Source: Clostridium sp. (lineage in GTDB: Bacteria > Bacillota > Clostridia > Lachnospirales > Lachnospiraceae). From it: a stretch of 64,000 nt of DNA. The position numbers and the translations under genes are program-made. The stretch lies in contig JAMPEW010000009.1 in assembly GCA_023664775.1 (NCBI GenBank), positions 1-64,000 of the forward strand, given 5' to 3'. Position 1 is the first letter of the stretch; every line of letters starts with the position of its first letter. Below the pieces are notes generated by a model, which did no database searches, was not told the DNA's origin, and saw only the letters and a program-made list of their open reading frames with translations. Positions 53,853-61,679 of this stretch are shown here, piece after piece.

Positions 53853-54926
53853 ATGTCATTATATGATAGCAGGCTTTATAGGGAGGATATAAAGCGTGTT
53901 GCCTGTTGCAATTATAAATGGGAAATGCTAAGAGGAAAATCCGTAGCAATATCAGGCGGTACAGGTATGATTGGAAGCTTTATCGTTGATGTTCTTATGT
54001 ACCAAAATGAGGTTATGGACTTGGAAGCCTGCGTATATGTTATTGGAAGAAGCAAAAAAAAGGCTTGGGACAGGTTTGGAAGCTATATGGATTGTGACAA
54101 GCTTCATTTTGTCTGCCACGATATAAATGAACCGCTGGACATAAGCGAAGCTGCAGATTTGAATGGGGTTGATTACATCATACATGCTGCAAGCAATACA
54201 CACCCTGCCGCTTATGCGGGTGATCCCATAGGCACAATATCTGCAAATGTGCTTGGAACAAAATATCTTTTGGATTTCGCCGAAAAAGCAGGCTGTAAAC
54301 GGTTCGTATTTCTATCATCCGTTGAGATTTACGGTGAAAATAAGGGTGATACAGATAAATTTGCCGAGGATTATCTTGGATATATAGACTGCAATACGCT
54401 TCGTGCAGGCTATCCTGAGAGCAAGAGGACGGGGGAGGCACTTTGTCAGGCATACAGGAAGCAGCATGGACTTGACGTTGTTATTCCACGGCTTTCAAGA
54501 ACCTATGGACCGACCATGCTTCTGTCGGACACGAAGGCGATATCCCAGTTTATCTTAAAGGGAGCATATGGTGAGGATATTGTGTTAAAAAGTGAGGGCA
54601 CGCAGCTTTATTCATACGTCTATGTGGCAGATGCCGCCTCTGCAATTATAACGCTTATGCTTGAGGGAGAAAATGGACAGGCTTACAATGTTGCGTCCGA
54701 TGCCTCCGATTTGACGCTTCGGGAGCTTGCAAAAATTATAGCAGATTATGCTGGCAAAAGGGTTGTTTACGAGCTTCCCGATAAAACGGAAAGCGCAGGC
54801 TATTCCAAGGCGACAAAGGCGCTGCTTGACTGTCAGAAATTAAAGGGCACGGGCTGGACATCGCTTTATGGCATGCCGGATGGGTTAATCAGGACGATTG
54901 ATATAGTAAAAGAAATTATAAATTAA
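53853..54926 (+). CDS. NAD-dependent epimerase/dehydratase (extended SDR)
   Basis: A 357-residue extended SDR. ISGGTGMIGSFIVDVLM binds the cofactor, IIHAASNTHPAAY follows, and the catalytic segment is SSVEIYGEN then YPESKRTGE (YxxxK). SRTYGPTM and YVYVADAASAI are typical sugar-epimerase patches. The ATG at 53853 has GGAGGTT just upstream; the in-frame start at 53802 lacks one. Paired with the cytidylyltransferase it may act on a CDP- or sugar-linked intermediate; the substrate is unknown. Confidence 0.83.
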   Translation: MSLYDSRLYREDIKRVACCNYKWEMLRGKSVAISGGTGMIGSFIVDVLMYQNEVMDLEACVYVIGRSKKKAWDRFGSYMDCDKLHFVCHDINEPLDISEAADLNGVDYIIHAASNTHPAAYAGDPIGTISANVLGTKYLLDFAEKAGCKRFVFLSSVEIYGENKGDTDKFAEDYLGYIDCNTLRAGYPESKRTGEALCQAYRKQHGLDVVIPRLSRTYGPTMLLSDTKAISQFILKGAYGEDIVLKSEGTQLYSYVYVADAASAIITLMLEGENGQAYNVASDASDLTLRELAKIIADYAGKRVVYELPDKTESAGYSKATKALLDCQKLKGTGWTSLYGMPDGLIRTIDIVKEIIN

Positions 54927-54996
54927 GCGTGTGACAGCTAATCGGTTAGTTAAGGCAATTGTTTTATCATGATTAGGAGAAACGGTATAAAACAGT

Positions 54997-55773
54997 ATGA
55001 AAACATTTTTTCAGGAGTTTAAGCAATACGGCAATTTGTTTGTGGAGCTTGTAAGAAAGGGAATTAAATTAAAATACAGACGGTCATATCTTGGCATTAT
55101 ATGGTCTATGGCTGAGCCGCTGCTTACCATGATTGTGCTTACCGTTGTATTTGGAACGCTGCTTGGACATGATGGGAAGGATTTTCCTGTCTACATTCTT
55201 GCAGGACGGCTTATCTATACCCTTTTTTCGCAGTCAACAACAAATGCATTAAAGTCTATCAGGACAAATCAGGGAATGATAAAAAAGGTGTATGTGCCAA
55301 AATATCTTTACCCCCTGTCAGGAATAGCATATAACTATGTGCTGTTCTTAATATCCCTTGTGGTGCTGTTTGCAGTTTCCATATCACTTAAGGTTTATCC
55401 TACCCTTTACATGCTGCTTGCAGTAGTGCCGTTGCTTGTGTTATTTGTACTATCGGTGGGAGTGGGACTGATACTTGCAACGGCAGGCGTCTTTTTCCGT
55501 GACCTTGAATATTTGTGGAATGTCGCCCTTATGCTTGTTATGTACACCTGTGCCATATTTTATTATCCTGATGCGATTCTTACAAGCAGCGTGGGCTGGA
55601 TTTTAAAATATAATCCCCTGTTCTGTATCATTTCAAACTTCAGAAGCTGTGTGTTTGGTGAGGCGATGGACATGGGTATGCTGGCATACGCAAGCATAGT
55701 TGCCCTTGTAAGCGTTATTGCAGGCGGGCTTGTCTTTGCAAAAAAACAGAACGACTTTATTTTGTATATATAA
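54997..55773 (+). CDS. ABC-2 polysaccharide/teichoic-acid export permease (TagG/Wzm-like)
   Basis: A 258-residue membrane permease with six hydrophobic helices. The start, RKGIKLKYRRSYLGIIWSMAEPLL, is the ABC-2 signature that precedes the first helix; NQGMIKKVYVPKYLYPL and ATAGVFFRDLEYLW are further family patches. It should form the channel that moves a finished undecaprenyl-linked polymer outward, together with the ATPase 13 nt downstream. Confidence 0.92.
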   Translation: MKTFFQEFKQYGNLFVELVRKGIKLKYRRSYLGIIWSMAEPLLTMIVLTVVFGTLLGHDGKDFPVYILAGRLIYTLFSQSTTNALKSIRTNQGMIKKVYVPKYLYPLSGIAYNYVLFLISLVVLFAVSISLKVYPTLYMLLAVVPLLVLFVLSVGVGLILATAGVFFRDLEYLWNVALMLVMYTCAIFYYPDAILTSSVGWILKYNPLFCIISNFRSCVFGEAMDMGMLAYASIVALVSVIAGGLVFAKKQNDFILYI

Positions 55774-55786
55774 AAGGGTATAAATT

Positions 55787-56521
55787 ATGAATCATATTAT
55801 CACGCTTACGGATGTAGGCATGCGTTTCAATTTAAGCAGGGAAAAGGTAGACAGCGTCAAGGAATATTTCATTAAGCGCATAAAGCGGGAGCTTTCCTTT
55901 AATGAATTTTGGGCGCTGCGCGACATATCCTTTACGGTAGAACAGGGGGACAGGGTAGGAATCCTTGGTCTGAATGGTGCGGGAAAATCCACGCTTATGA
56001 AGGTGATTGCAGGGGTGTTTAAGCCGACGGAGGGTACTGTGGAAAAGCAGGGCGTCATTGCTCCCATGATAGAGCTTGGGGCAGGCTTTGACATGCAGTA
56101 TACGGGTGCTGAAAATATATTTCTATACGGTGCCGTGCTTGGACATTCCAGAAAATTCATGGAGGAAAAATATGATGAAATTGTGGATTTTTCCGAGCTT
56201 CGTGAATTTATTGACGTTCCCCTCAAAAATTATTCATCGGGCATGCGGGCAAGGCTTGGCTTTGCAATTGCCACTGCCGTATCTCCTGATATACTGATTC
56301 TCGACGAGGTGCTTTCCGTTGGGGACGCCAAATTTAAGAAAAAGAGCGAGAAAAAGATAAGGGACATGATGGACAAGGGCATTACGGTTTTGTTTGTATC
56401 ACATAACATGGAGCAGGTAAGGCGTATCTGTAATAAGGCTCTTGTTCTTGAACGCGGGCGGCTTATTAAATATGGGGATATGGAGGAAACCGTATCTGCA
56501 TATGAGAGTATGACAAAGTAG
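55787..56521 (+). CDS. ABC exporter ATPase (TagH/Wzt-like)
   Basis: A 244-residue ABC ATPase: Walker A GLNGAGKST (61-69), signature YSSGMRARL (about 144-152), Walker B ILILDEVLS (about 166-174) and the switch His in FVSHNM. PMIELGAGFDMQYTGAENI is typical of polysaccharide exporters. It stops right after the nucleotide-binding domain, so it lacks the C-terminal carbohydrate-binding domain of longer Wzt proteins and the extension of TagH. Recognition of the polymer end must therefore lie elsewhere. Confidence 0.92.
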   Translation: MNHIITLTDVGMRFNLSREKVDSVKEYFIKRIKRELSFNEFWALRDISFTVEQGDRVGILGLNGAGKSTLMKVIAGVFKPTEGTVEKQGVIAPMIELGAGFDMQYTGAENIFLYGAVLGHSRKFMEEKYDEIVDFSELREFIDVPLKNYSSGMRARLGFAIATAVSPDILILDEVLSVGDAKFKKKSEKKIRDMMDKGITVLFVSHNMEQVRRICNKALVLERGRLIKYGDMEETVSAYESMTK

Positions 56522-56612
56522 AAAATGATAAAACTCTAATAGGATAGAGATGAGCCGGACATACGATTTCTATATGGAACCATGACTGTCTGAGAAACTG
56601 AGGGTAATAGTT

Positions 56613-57848
56613 ATGAGGAAGATAAAATTTCAAATAAAACAGTGGTTGAAAATGCTCTCCCAGCATCTCTTGTTTCCCCTTGTATATAATCTAAATCGGT
56701 TTAAGCCGGTTCAAAAAAATAAAATTATTCTTGCAGATGCACACCACGAGAACTGTCCTCCACATATGAAGCAGGTAAGGGATGCCCTTCTTCATTTGGG
56801 CTTTGATGTTCAGGAGTGCTTTTTTGATTTGGGGAAAATAAGCGCATTTGCAGGCATGAAACAAATGCTCGGATTTATGAGACTGTATGCCGTAAGCGGC
56901 TGTGTTATCATTTGTAACAATTTTCTCCCTGTGGCTGCCTGCAAAAAAAGAAGGGAAACAAAGGTGATACAGCTTTGGCATGGCTGTGGCGCATTTAAGA
57001 AATTTGGCTATGATGCATTTGATGATATACCAAAGGGATATAGGGGAAATGTATATAAAAATTATGACCTTGTAACTGTAAGCGGAAAATACTGTGTACC
57101 GTTTTTTCAGTCAGCCATGAGGCTTGGCAAAGGAATCGTAAAGCCGCTGGGGTGCTGTATTACTGACAGGCTGTTTGACAGGGAATATCTAAGCCTGTGC
57201 AGGGAGAAATTTAAGCGTACACACCCTGATGCAGAAGGGAAAAGAGTGGTTCTTTGGGCACCTACCTTCAGGGGAAATGCAGGCACTGCGGCTGTGGTTG
57301 GCGGGGAGTATATAGACAGGCTCGCCGAGTTGTATCAAAATGAGCTGTACGTCATAAAGGCATTGCATCCCATGTCGGAAGGAGGGACCCGCGAAGCAGG
57401 GAGGATGCCTTACGACCAAAAGGAGGAAGGAGGGACCCGCGAAGCAGGGAGAATGCCTTACGACCAAAAGGAGGAAGGAGGGACCCGTGAAGCCTCCGCT
57501 GAGCTTCTTGTATGTGCCGATGTACTTATAACAGATTATTCCTCCATTTTTTTTGAGTATCTTCTTTTGGACAGACCCATTGTGTTTTTTGCACCTGACT
57601 ATGAGGCTTATGCAAGGGACAGAGGCTTTTATCTTGATTTTGACAGTCTGCCGGGACATATTGTGAAAAATAATAATATTGATGAGACAGTAAGGATTTT
57701 GTATAATGTTATTGTTGGAGATGAAAAAGAGAATAACGTCACAAATGAAGATAAGATGCATGCTTTAAGGCAGAAATTTAAGGAACGGTATCTGTCTGCC
57801 TGTGACGGACACGTGACGGAAAGAATTGTGAAGGAAATAAGCAGGTAA
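56613..57848 (+). CDS. CDP-glycerol glycerophosphotransferase (TagB/TagF-like) with repeat insert
   Basis: A 411-residue GT-B-type polyol-phosphate transferase. Family features are VIQLWHGCGAFKKFG near 120-135, LWAPTFRGN near 212, IKALHP near 250 and LITDYSSIFFEYLLLDRPIVFF near 305-326. A 48-nt unit is repeated in frame at 57377-57493, giving residues about 256-294 of GGTREAGRMPYDQKEE type, between the conserved His-Pro strand and the DVLITDYSS strand. It likely forms an exposed loop and leaves the active-site motifs intact. The protein should add glycerol-phosphate (or a similar unit) to the lipid-linked chain. Confidence 0.87.
   Translation: MRKIKFQIKQWLKMLSQHLLFPLVYNLNRFKPVQKNKIILADAHHENCPPHMKQVRDALLHLGFDVQECFFDLGKISAFAGMKQMLGFMRLYAVSGCVIICNNFLPVAACKKRRETKVIQLWHGCGAFKKFGYDAFDDIPKGYRGNVYKNYDLVTVSGKYCVPFFQSAMRLGKGIVKPLGCCITDRLFDREYLSLCREKFKRTHPDAEGKRVVLWAPTFRGNAGTAAVVGGEYIDRLAELYQNELYVIKALHPMSEGGTREAGRMPYDQKEEGGTREAGRMPYDQKEEGGTREASAELLVCADVLITDYSSIFFEYLLLDRPIVFFAPDYEAYARDRGFYLDFDSLPGHIVKNNNIDETVRILYNVIVGDEKENNVTNEDKMHALRQKFKERYLSACDGHVTERIVKEISR
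57377..57493 (+). repeat. In-frame 48-nt tandem repeat inside the glycerophosphotransferase gene
   Basis: Two full units (57377-57424 and 57425-57472) differ at one position I can see; a partial third unit follows to about 57493. Each encodes 16 residues. The unit is GC-rich compared with the host gene. Because 48 is a multiple of 3, gain or loss of units keeps the frame. Confidence 0.9.
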
Positions 57849-57853
57849 CGATT

Positions 57854-59107
57854 ATGCTGACAGGATGGAGAAGAACAATATACAAATCACATATCTATCA
57901 GTTTTTTTTAAGAGGGGCAAAAAAGCTGTATCGTTTTTATTCCCTTAGAATTATGTATCCACGCCTTTACAAAAAACATGCGAACAAGGAAATTGACAAG
58001 GAAAAGGTTGTTTTTATTGAGGTGCGCATGCCTGAAATAAGCGATAATTTCAGATATATCTATGACGAATTAAAAAATAAGTATACCTATAAAATTTCCA
58101 CGCATTTTTTGCATATGAGCTTTTCACGCTGGCGGGAGTATGAACAGTTTTGTAAAAAAATGGTAGTTGATGTGGCAGATGCAAAATATGTTTTTTTAAA
58201 TGATGCATCAAATGTATTTAGCTGTCTGCCCCTAAGGAAAGAAACGGTTGTTACGCAGCTTTGGCATGCCTGCGGTGCATTTAAAAAATTTGGAATGAGC
58301 ATTGCCGAGCTTAAATTTGGCGATGACAAAAAGACGTTAGGCAAATATCCGTACCATGGCAATTATACGCACGTAACCGTAAGCTCGCCTGAGGTTATAT
58401 GGGCGTATGAGGAGGCGATGAATGTAAGGCATGAGGAAAACATTGTAAAGCCTGTAGGCATTTCAAGAACGGATATATTTTATGACTCTGAAATGAAAAA
58501 GCTTGCATTTGACAGGCTTTACTCGGTATTTCCACAGGCAAGGGAAAAGAAAATTATTTTGTATGCGCCCACCTTCAGGGGAAGGGTTGCATCGGCAAAG
58601 ACGCCTGATGAATTTGACATGCAGATGATGAGCGATGCACTGGGAAAAGAATATGTCATGCTTTTCAAGCATCACCCATTTGTGAAAAACCGTCCCGTGA
58701 TAGACGATGCATTTTCAGATTTTGCAAGGGATGTTACGGAGGAATTGTCCATAGAGGATTTGCTTTTTGTAAGCGACATCTGTATATCTGATTATTCTTC
58801 CCTTGTATTTGAGTATTCACTTTTTGAAAGACCTATGATATTCTTTGCTTATGACTTGGAGGATTACTTTGACTGGAGAGGCTTTTACTACAAATATGAC
58901 GAGTTTGTTCCGGGACCTATTTGCAGGTCGGGGAAAGAGGTTCTTGATTGCATAAAAACGATGGAAACAAATTTTGACAAGCATATTGTAACGCAGTTTA
59001 AGGAGAAATATATGAGTGCCTGTGACGGACATGCAACAAAGCGGATTATGAGGCTTGCGATGGGAGACACGTTAGAGGAAATGAATGTTGTGTCAAGTTT
59101 TCTATGA
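57854..59107 (+). CDS. CDP-glycerol glycerophosphotransferase (TagB/TagF-like)
   Basis: A 417-residue paralogue of the preceding enzyme without the repeat insert. VTQLWHACGAFKKFG near 135-150, ILYAPTFRGRVAS near 235, LFKHHPFV near 272 and CISDYSSLVFEYSLFERPMIFF near 312-333 give the family. At the point where its neighbour has the repeat, it has an ordinary VKNRPVIDDAFSDFARD loop. It starts 5 nt after the preceding stop. Two such enzymes often mean one primer step and one polymerase step, but which is which is unclear. Confidence 0.88.
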   Translation: MLTGWRRTIYKSHIYQFFLRGAKKLYRFYSLRIMYPRLYKKHANKEIDKEKVVFIEVRMPEISDNFRYIYDELKNKYTYKISTHFLHMSFSRWREYEQFCKKMVVDVADAKYVFLNDASNVFSCLPLRKETVVTQLWHACGAFKKFGMSIAELKFGDDKKTLGKYPYHGNYTHVTVSSPEVIWAYEEAMNVRHEENIVKPVGISRTDIFYDSEMKKLAFDRLYSVFPQAREKKIILYAPTFRGRVASAKTPDEFDMQMMSDALGKEYVMLFKHHPFVKNRPVIDDAFSDFARDVTEELSIEDLLFVSDICISDYSSLVFEYSLFERPMIFFAYDLEDYFDWRGFYYKYDEFVPGPICRSGKEVLDCIKTMETNFDKHIVTQFKEKYMSACDGHATKRIMRLAMGDTLEEMNVVSSFL

Positions 59108-59197
59108 AAACTTGGCATGTAGCATCGCCACTTTAAGGTTCTCGATTTACTTCGTAAATCGGAACGTATTGCGAAGCAAAATTAGGATGTGGCGATG
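59094..59197 (+). other. Array of three stem-loops before sstT
   Basis: Stem 1 is CAAGTTTTC/GAAAACTTG (59094-59102, 59106-59114), over the stop codon of the previous gene. Stem 2 is an outer pair CATCGCCAC/GTGGCGATG (59123-59131, 59189-59197). Stem 3, inside it, is CGATTTAC/GTAAATCG (59143-59150, 59154-59161). None is followed by a T run, so this is not an ordinary terminator. It may be an RNA leader, an RNA-processing site or the remains of a small repeat element. Confidence 0.65.
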
Positions 59198-59219
59198 TTC
59201 AAAAGTGGAGGGAAAAGGT

Positions 59220-60443
59220 ATGAAAAAAATTGTGGACATATATAACAAAACAAGCTTGATTTTAAGAATTTTTATAGGCTTGGTTATCGGGGCACTGATT
59301 GGTGTTTTCGCACCAAAGGCAACGGCTATATCAATTCTTGGTGATATTTTTGTCGGGGCACTTAAGGCAGTTGCACCTATTTTGGTATTTGTGCTTGTCA
59401 TAAGCTCTTTGGCGAAGGCAAGCAGCGGTATCGGAAAGAAATTCAGGACAGTGATTATCCTTTATATGCTGAGTACATTTCTTGCTGCGGTTGTAGCTGT
59501 GCTTGCAAGCTTTGCATTTCCTGTTACCCTGAAGCTTACGGCGGCTGTGGAGCAGACGGCTCCAAGCGGCATTTCCGAGGTGCTGCGGTCCCTCCTGAAC
59601 AATATTGTTGCAAATCCCGTAAGTGCACTGATGAATGCCAACTATATCGGAATTTTGGCGTGGGCGGTCATATTTGGACTGGCACTTAAAAAGTACGGGG
59701 CAGATACGACAATCAGGGCGATGCAGGATATTTCCGATGCTGTGTCGCAGGCAGTAAAGTGGATTATAAATTTGGCACCTTTCGGAATTTTGGGACTTGT
59801 ATTTACTACCGTTTCCACGAACGGTCTTAGCATATTTACCGATTATGGAAAGCTGCTTCTTCTGTTGGTGGGATGTATGCTTGCCGTGGCACTGATTGTT
59901 GACCCGCTTATTGCGTGGATTTGCCTGCATCAAAATCCGTATCCCCTTGTACTAAGATGCTTTAAGGAAAGCGGGCTTACGGCATTTTTTACGAGAAGCT
60001 CTGCCGCAAATATTCCGATTAACATGGCACTTTGCGAAAGGCTCGGGCTTGATAAGGATGTTTATTCCGTTTCCATTCCTCTTGGTGCTACAATCAATAT
60101 GGACGGTGCAGCCATAACAATTACGGTTATGACCATGGCAGCGGCAAATACAATGAATATTGCAACGGATATACCGACGGCAATTATTTTAAGTCTGCTC
60201 TCAGCAATTGCAGCCTGCGGTGCATCGGGTGTGGCAGGCGGTTCGTTGCTGCTCATTCCTATGGCATGCTCGCTTTTTGGTATTCCAGCCGATGTGGCAA
60301 TGCAGGTTGTAGGCGTAGGATTTATTGTTGGCGTTGTGCAGGATTCCTTTGAAACGGCAATTAATTCCTCAGGAGACGTTCTCTTTGCCGCTACGGCAGA
60401 ATTCCGGCAGTGGAAAAAAGAGGGACGAGAAGTTAGGTTTTAG
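59220..60443 (+). CDS. sstT: Sodium:serine/threonine symporter
   Basis: A 407-residue dicarboxylate/amino acid:cation symporter-family transporter. SLILRIFIGLVIGALIG, TRSSAANIPINMALCERLGL and GATINMDGAAITITVMTMA match SstT, which imports serine and threonine with sodium. Length is normal for the ATG at 59220 (GGAGGG upstream); the long in-frame extension to 59085 covers the stem-loop array and the end of the previous gene and is rejected. It has no obvious link with the polymer genes around it. Confidence 0.9.
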   Translation: MKKIVDIYNKTSLILRIFIGLVIGALIGVFAPKATAISILGDIFVGALKAVAPILVFVLVISSLAKASSGIGKKFRTVIILYMLSTFLAAVVAVLASFAFPVTLKLTAAVEQTAPSGISEVLRSLLNNIVANPVSALMNANYIGILAWAVIFGLALKKYGADTTIRAMQDISDAVSQAVKWIINLAPFGILGLVFTTVSTNGLSIFTDYGKLLLLLVGCMLAVALIVDPLIAWICLHQNPYPLVLRCFKESGLTAFFTRSSAANIPINMALCERLGLDKDVYSVSIPLGATINMDGAAITITVMTMAAANTMNIATDIPTAIILSLLSAIAACGASGVAGGSLLLIPMACSLFGIPADVAMQVVGVGFIVGVVQDSFETAINSSGDVLFAATAEFRQWKKEGREVRF

Positions 60444-60470
60444 CGATGTTCAAGAAAAGAGGCAGTATAA

Positions 60471-61316
60471 ATGGTATCAGTAATTATTCCTGCATACAAT
60501 CCGGGCAAATATATCATGGATGCTTTTTCCTCTGTGGTAAAGCAGGATGTGAAAAAGGAAATTATTATTGTTGATGATCATTCAGGAGAGGTGTGGATAG
60601 AGGAGTTTCTCTCAAAGGTTAAGTGGAGCTATGAGGTTTCGGAAGAAAAAACCTCCATTGGCGGACTGAATGAAAAAACAATTATTTTCAGGTGGGCAGG
60701 CATTGTATGCGATAAGAGCCTGAAAAACAGTGAATTTCCTGTATACATTTTCTCAAACAAGGAAAATAAAAAGGTTGCAGTCACAAGAAACAGGGGCGTA
60801 AAGCTTGCAAGGGGAAAATATGTGGCTTTTCTTGATGCGGATGATATATGGGAGGAAAAAAAGCTTGAAAAGCAGCTTGCAGCCATGAAGCAGTATCAGG
60901 CGGCACCGCTTTGCAATACATCACGGATTCTTGTGGACTCCGAGGGGGATATGCTTGATAAAATAATCACAACCCCGATAAAAATAACCCTTAAGGAGAT
61001 TGAGAAAACAAACTGCATTAACTGTTCCTCCGTATTGGTAAAAAGAGATGTGATGCTGAAATATCCAATGCAGCATAGTGATGCCCATGAGGATTATCTG
61101 TCGTGGCTGAAAATGCTGAAGGATTATGAATATGCAGTGGGAATACAGGAACCACTTTTACTGTACAGAATAACACCCGGAAGTAAATCCGGCAATAAGC
61201 TTAAATCGGCGGTTATGAATTTTAAAACCTACAGATATGCGGGATATGGATTTTGGAAATCCGTCTGGTGCAATTTATGCTATGCCATAAATGGGCTGAT
61301 AAAATATAGCAGATGA
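60471..61316 (+). CDS. Glycosyltransferase family 2
   Basis: A 281-residue GT-A transferase. SVIIPAYNPGKYIMDAF and IVDDHSGE open it, VAVTRNRGVKLARG follows, and AFLDADDIWEEKKL is the metal motif near residue 125. Between VDDHSG and the TRNRG strand there is an insert of about 60 residues with no family match. GAGGCAG lies about 8 nt before the ATG. It is separated from the rest of the polymer operon by sstT, so its membership in the pathway is inferred from family only. Confidence 0.85.
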   Translation: MVSVIIPAYNPGKYIMDAFSSVVKQDVKKEIIIVDDHSGEVWIEEFLSKVKWSYEVSEEKTSIGGLNEKTIIFRWAGIVCDKSLKNSEFPVYIFSNKENKKVAVTRNRGVKLARGKYVAFLDADDIWEEKKLEKQLAAMKQYQAAPLCNTSRILVDSEGDMLDKIITTPIKITLKEIEKTNCINCSSVLVKRDVMLKYPMQHSDAHEDYLSWLKMLKDYEYAVGIQEPLLLYRITPGSKSGNKLKSAVMNFKTYRYAGYGFWKSVWCNLCYAINGLIKYSR

Positions 61317-61339
61317 TGAAAAATAATGCATATAACCCC

Positions 61340-61368
61340 TTTACTTTTGGGAATAATTAGCATATAAT
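61340..61368 (+). promoter_or_regulatory. Promoter of the aspS operon
   Basis: TTTACT (61340-61345), 17 nt, TATAAT (61363-61368), immediately upstream of the T-box leader. Confidence 0.75.
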
Positions 61369-61374
61369 CTTTGC

Positions 61375-61655
61375 AAAGTATAAAGGAAAAGGCAATGACG
61401 GAGACTGCCGGTAAAAGGACATGACAGGGAATATAGCCGCAGACTGAGAGCTATAGCATGACACCCTACATGGCGGAACGCTACCTGAGCTGATATATTG
61501 AAGCCTTTAGGTGAGGTCTAGGTATATACGTTTTATCCACGTTACGGAGATAGAGAGAAAATGTAAGTTTACATAACTTATATTTTAAAGCGGGTGGTAC
61601 CGCGGATAACTGTTGTTCATTCGTCCCGAGGTTTATAAAGCCTCGGGCTTTTTTA
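61375..61655 (+). ncRNA. T-box leader upstream of aspS
   Basis: A tRNA-sensing transcription-control leader filling most of the 363-nt gap. The T-box sequence is at 61592-61605 (GGGTGGTACCGCGG). It is followed by the intrinsic terminator CCCGAGG/CCTCGGG (61625-61631, 61641-61647) and six T. Upstream, pairing of the AAAGGC near 61385 with GCCTTT near 61503 gives a Stem I-like element. Uncharged tRNA would favour the antiterminator and switch on aspS-gatC-gatA. I could not fix the specifier codon; GAC triplets occur in Stem I, but Asn is also possible given the gat genes. Confidence 0.9.
61625..61655 (+). terminator. Regulated terminator of the T-box leader
   Basis: A seven-pair GC-rich stem with a nine-base loop and a T run, 25 nt before the aspS start. 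The left arm overlaps the region that would pair with the T-box sequence in the antiterminator. Confidence 0.88.
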
Positions 61656-61679
61656 CTTTATTAGGAAAGGAAGAAAAAC

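Noticed and set aside
57377..57493. The repeated 48-nt units considered as a CRISPR array.
   Set aside because: The units are directly adjacent with no unique spacers and are read in frame within a conserved gene.
57189..57761. A 190-codon minus-strand reading frame across the 48-nt repeats.
   Set aside because: It is opposite a well-supported glycerophosphotransferase gene, its protein is low-complexity repeats, and it lacks a ribosome site.
59085..59219. N-terminal extension of SstT by 45 residues.
   Set aside because: It overlaps the previous gene and the stem-loop array, and has no counterpart in the family; the ATG at 59220 gives the normal length.
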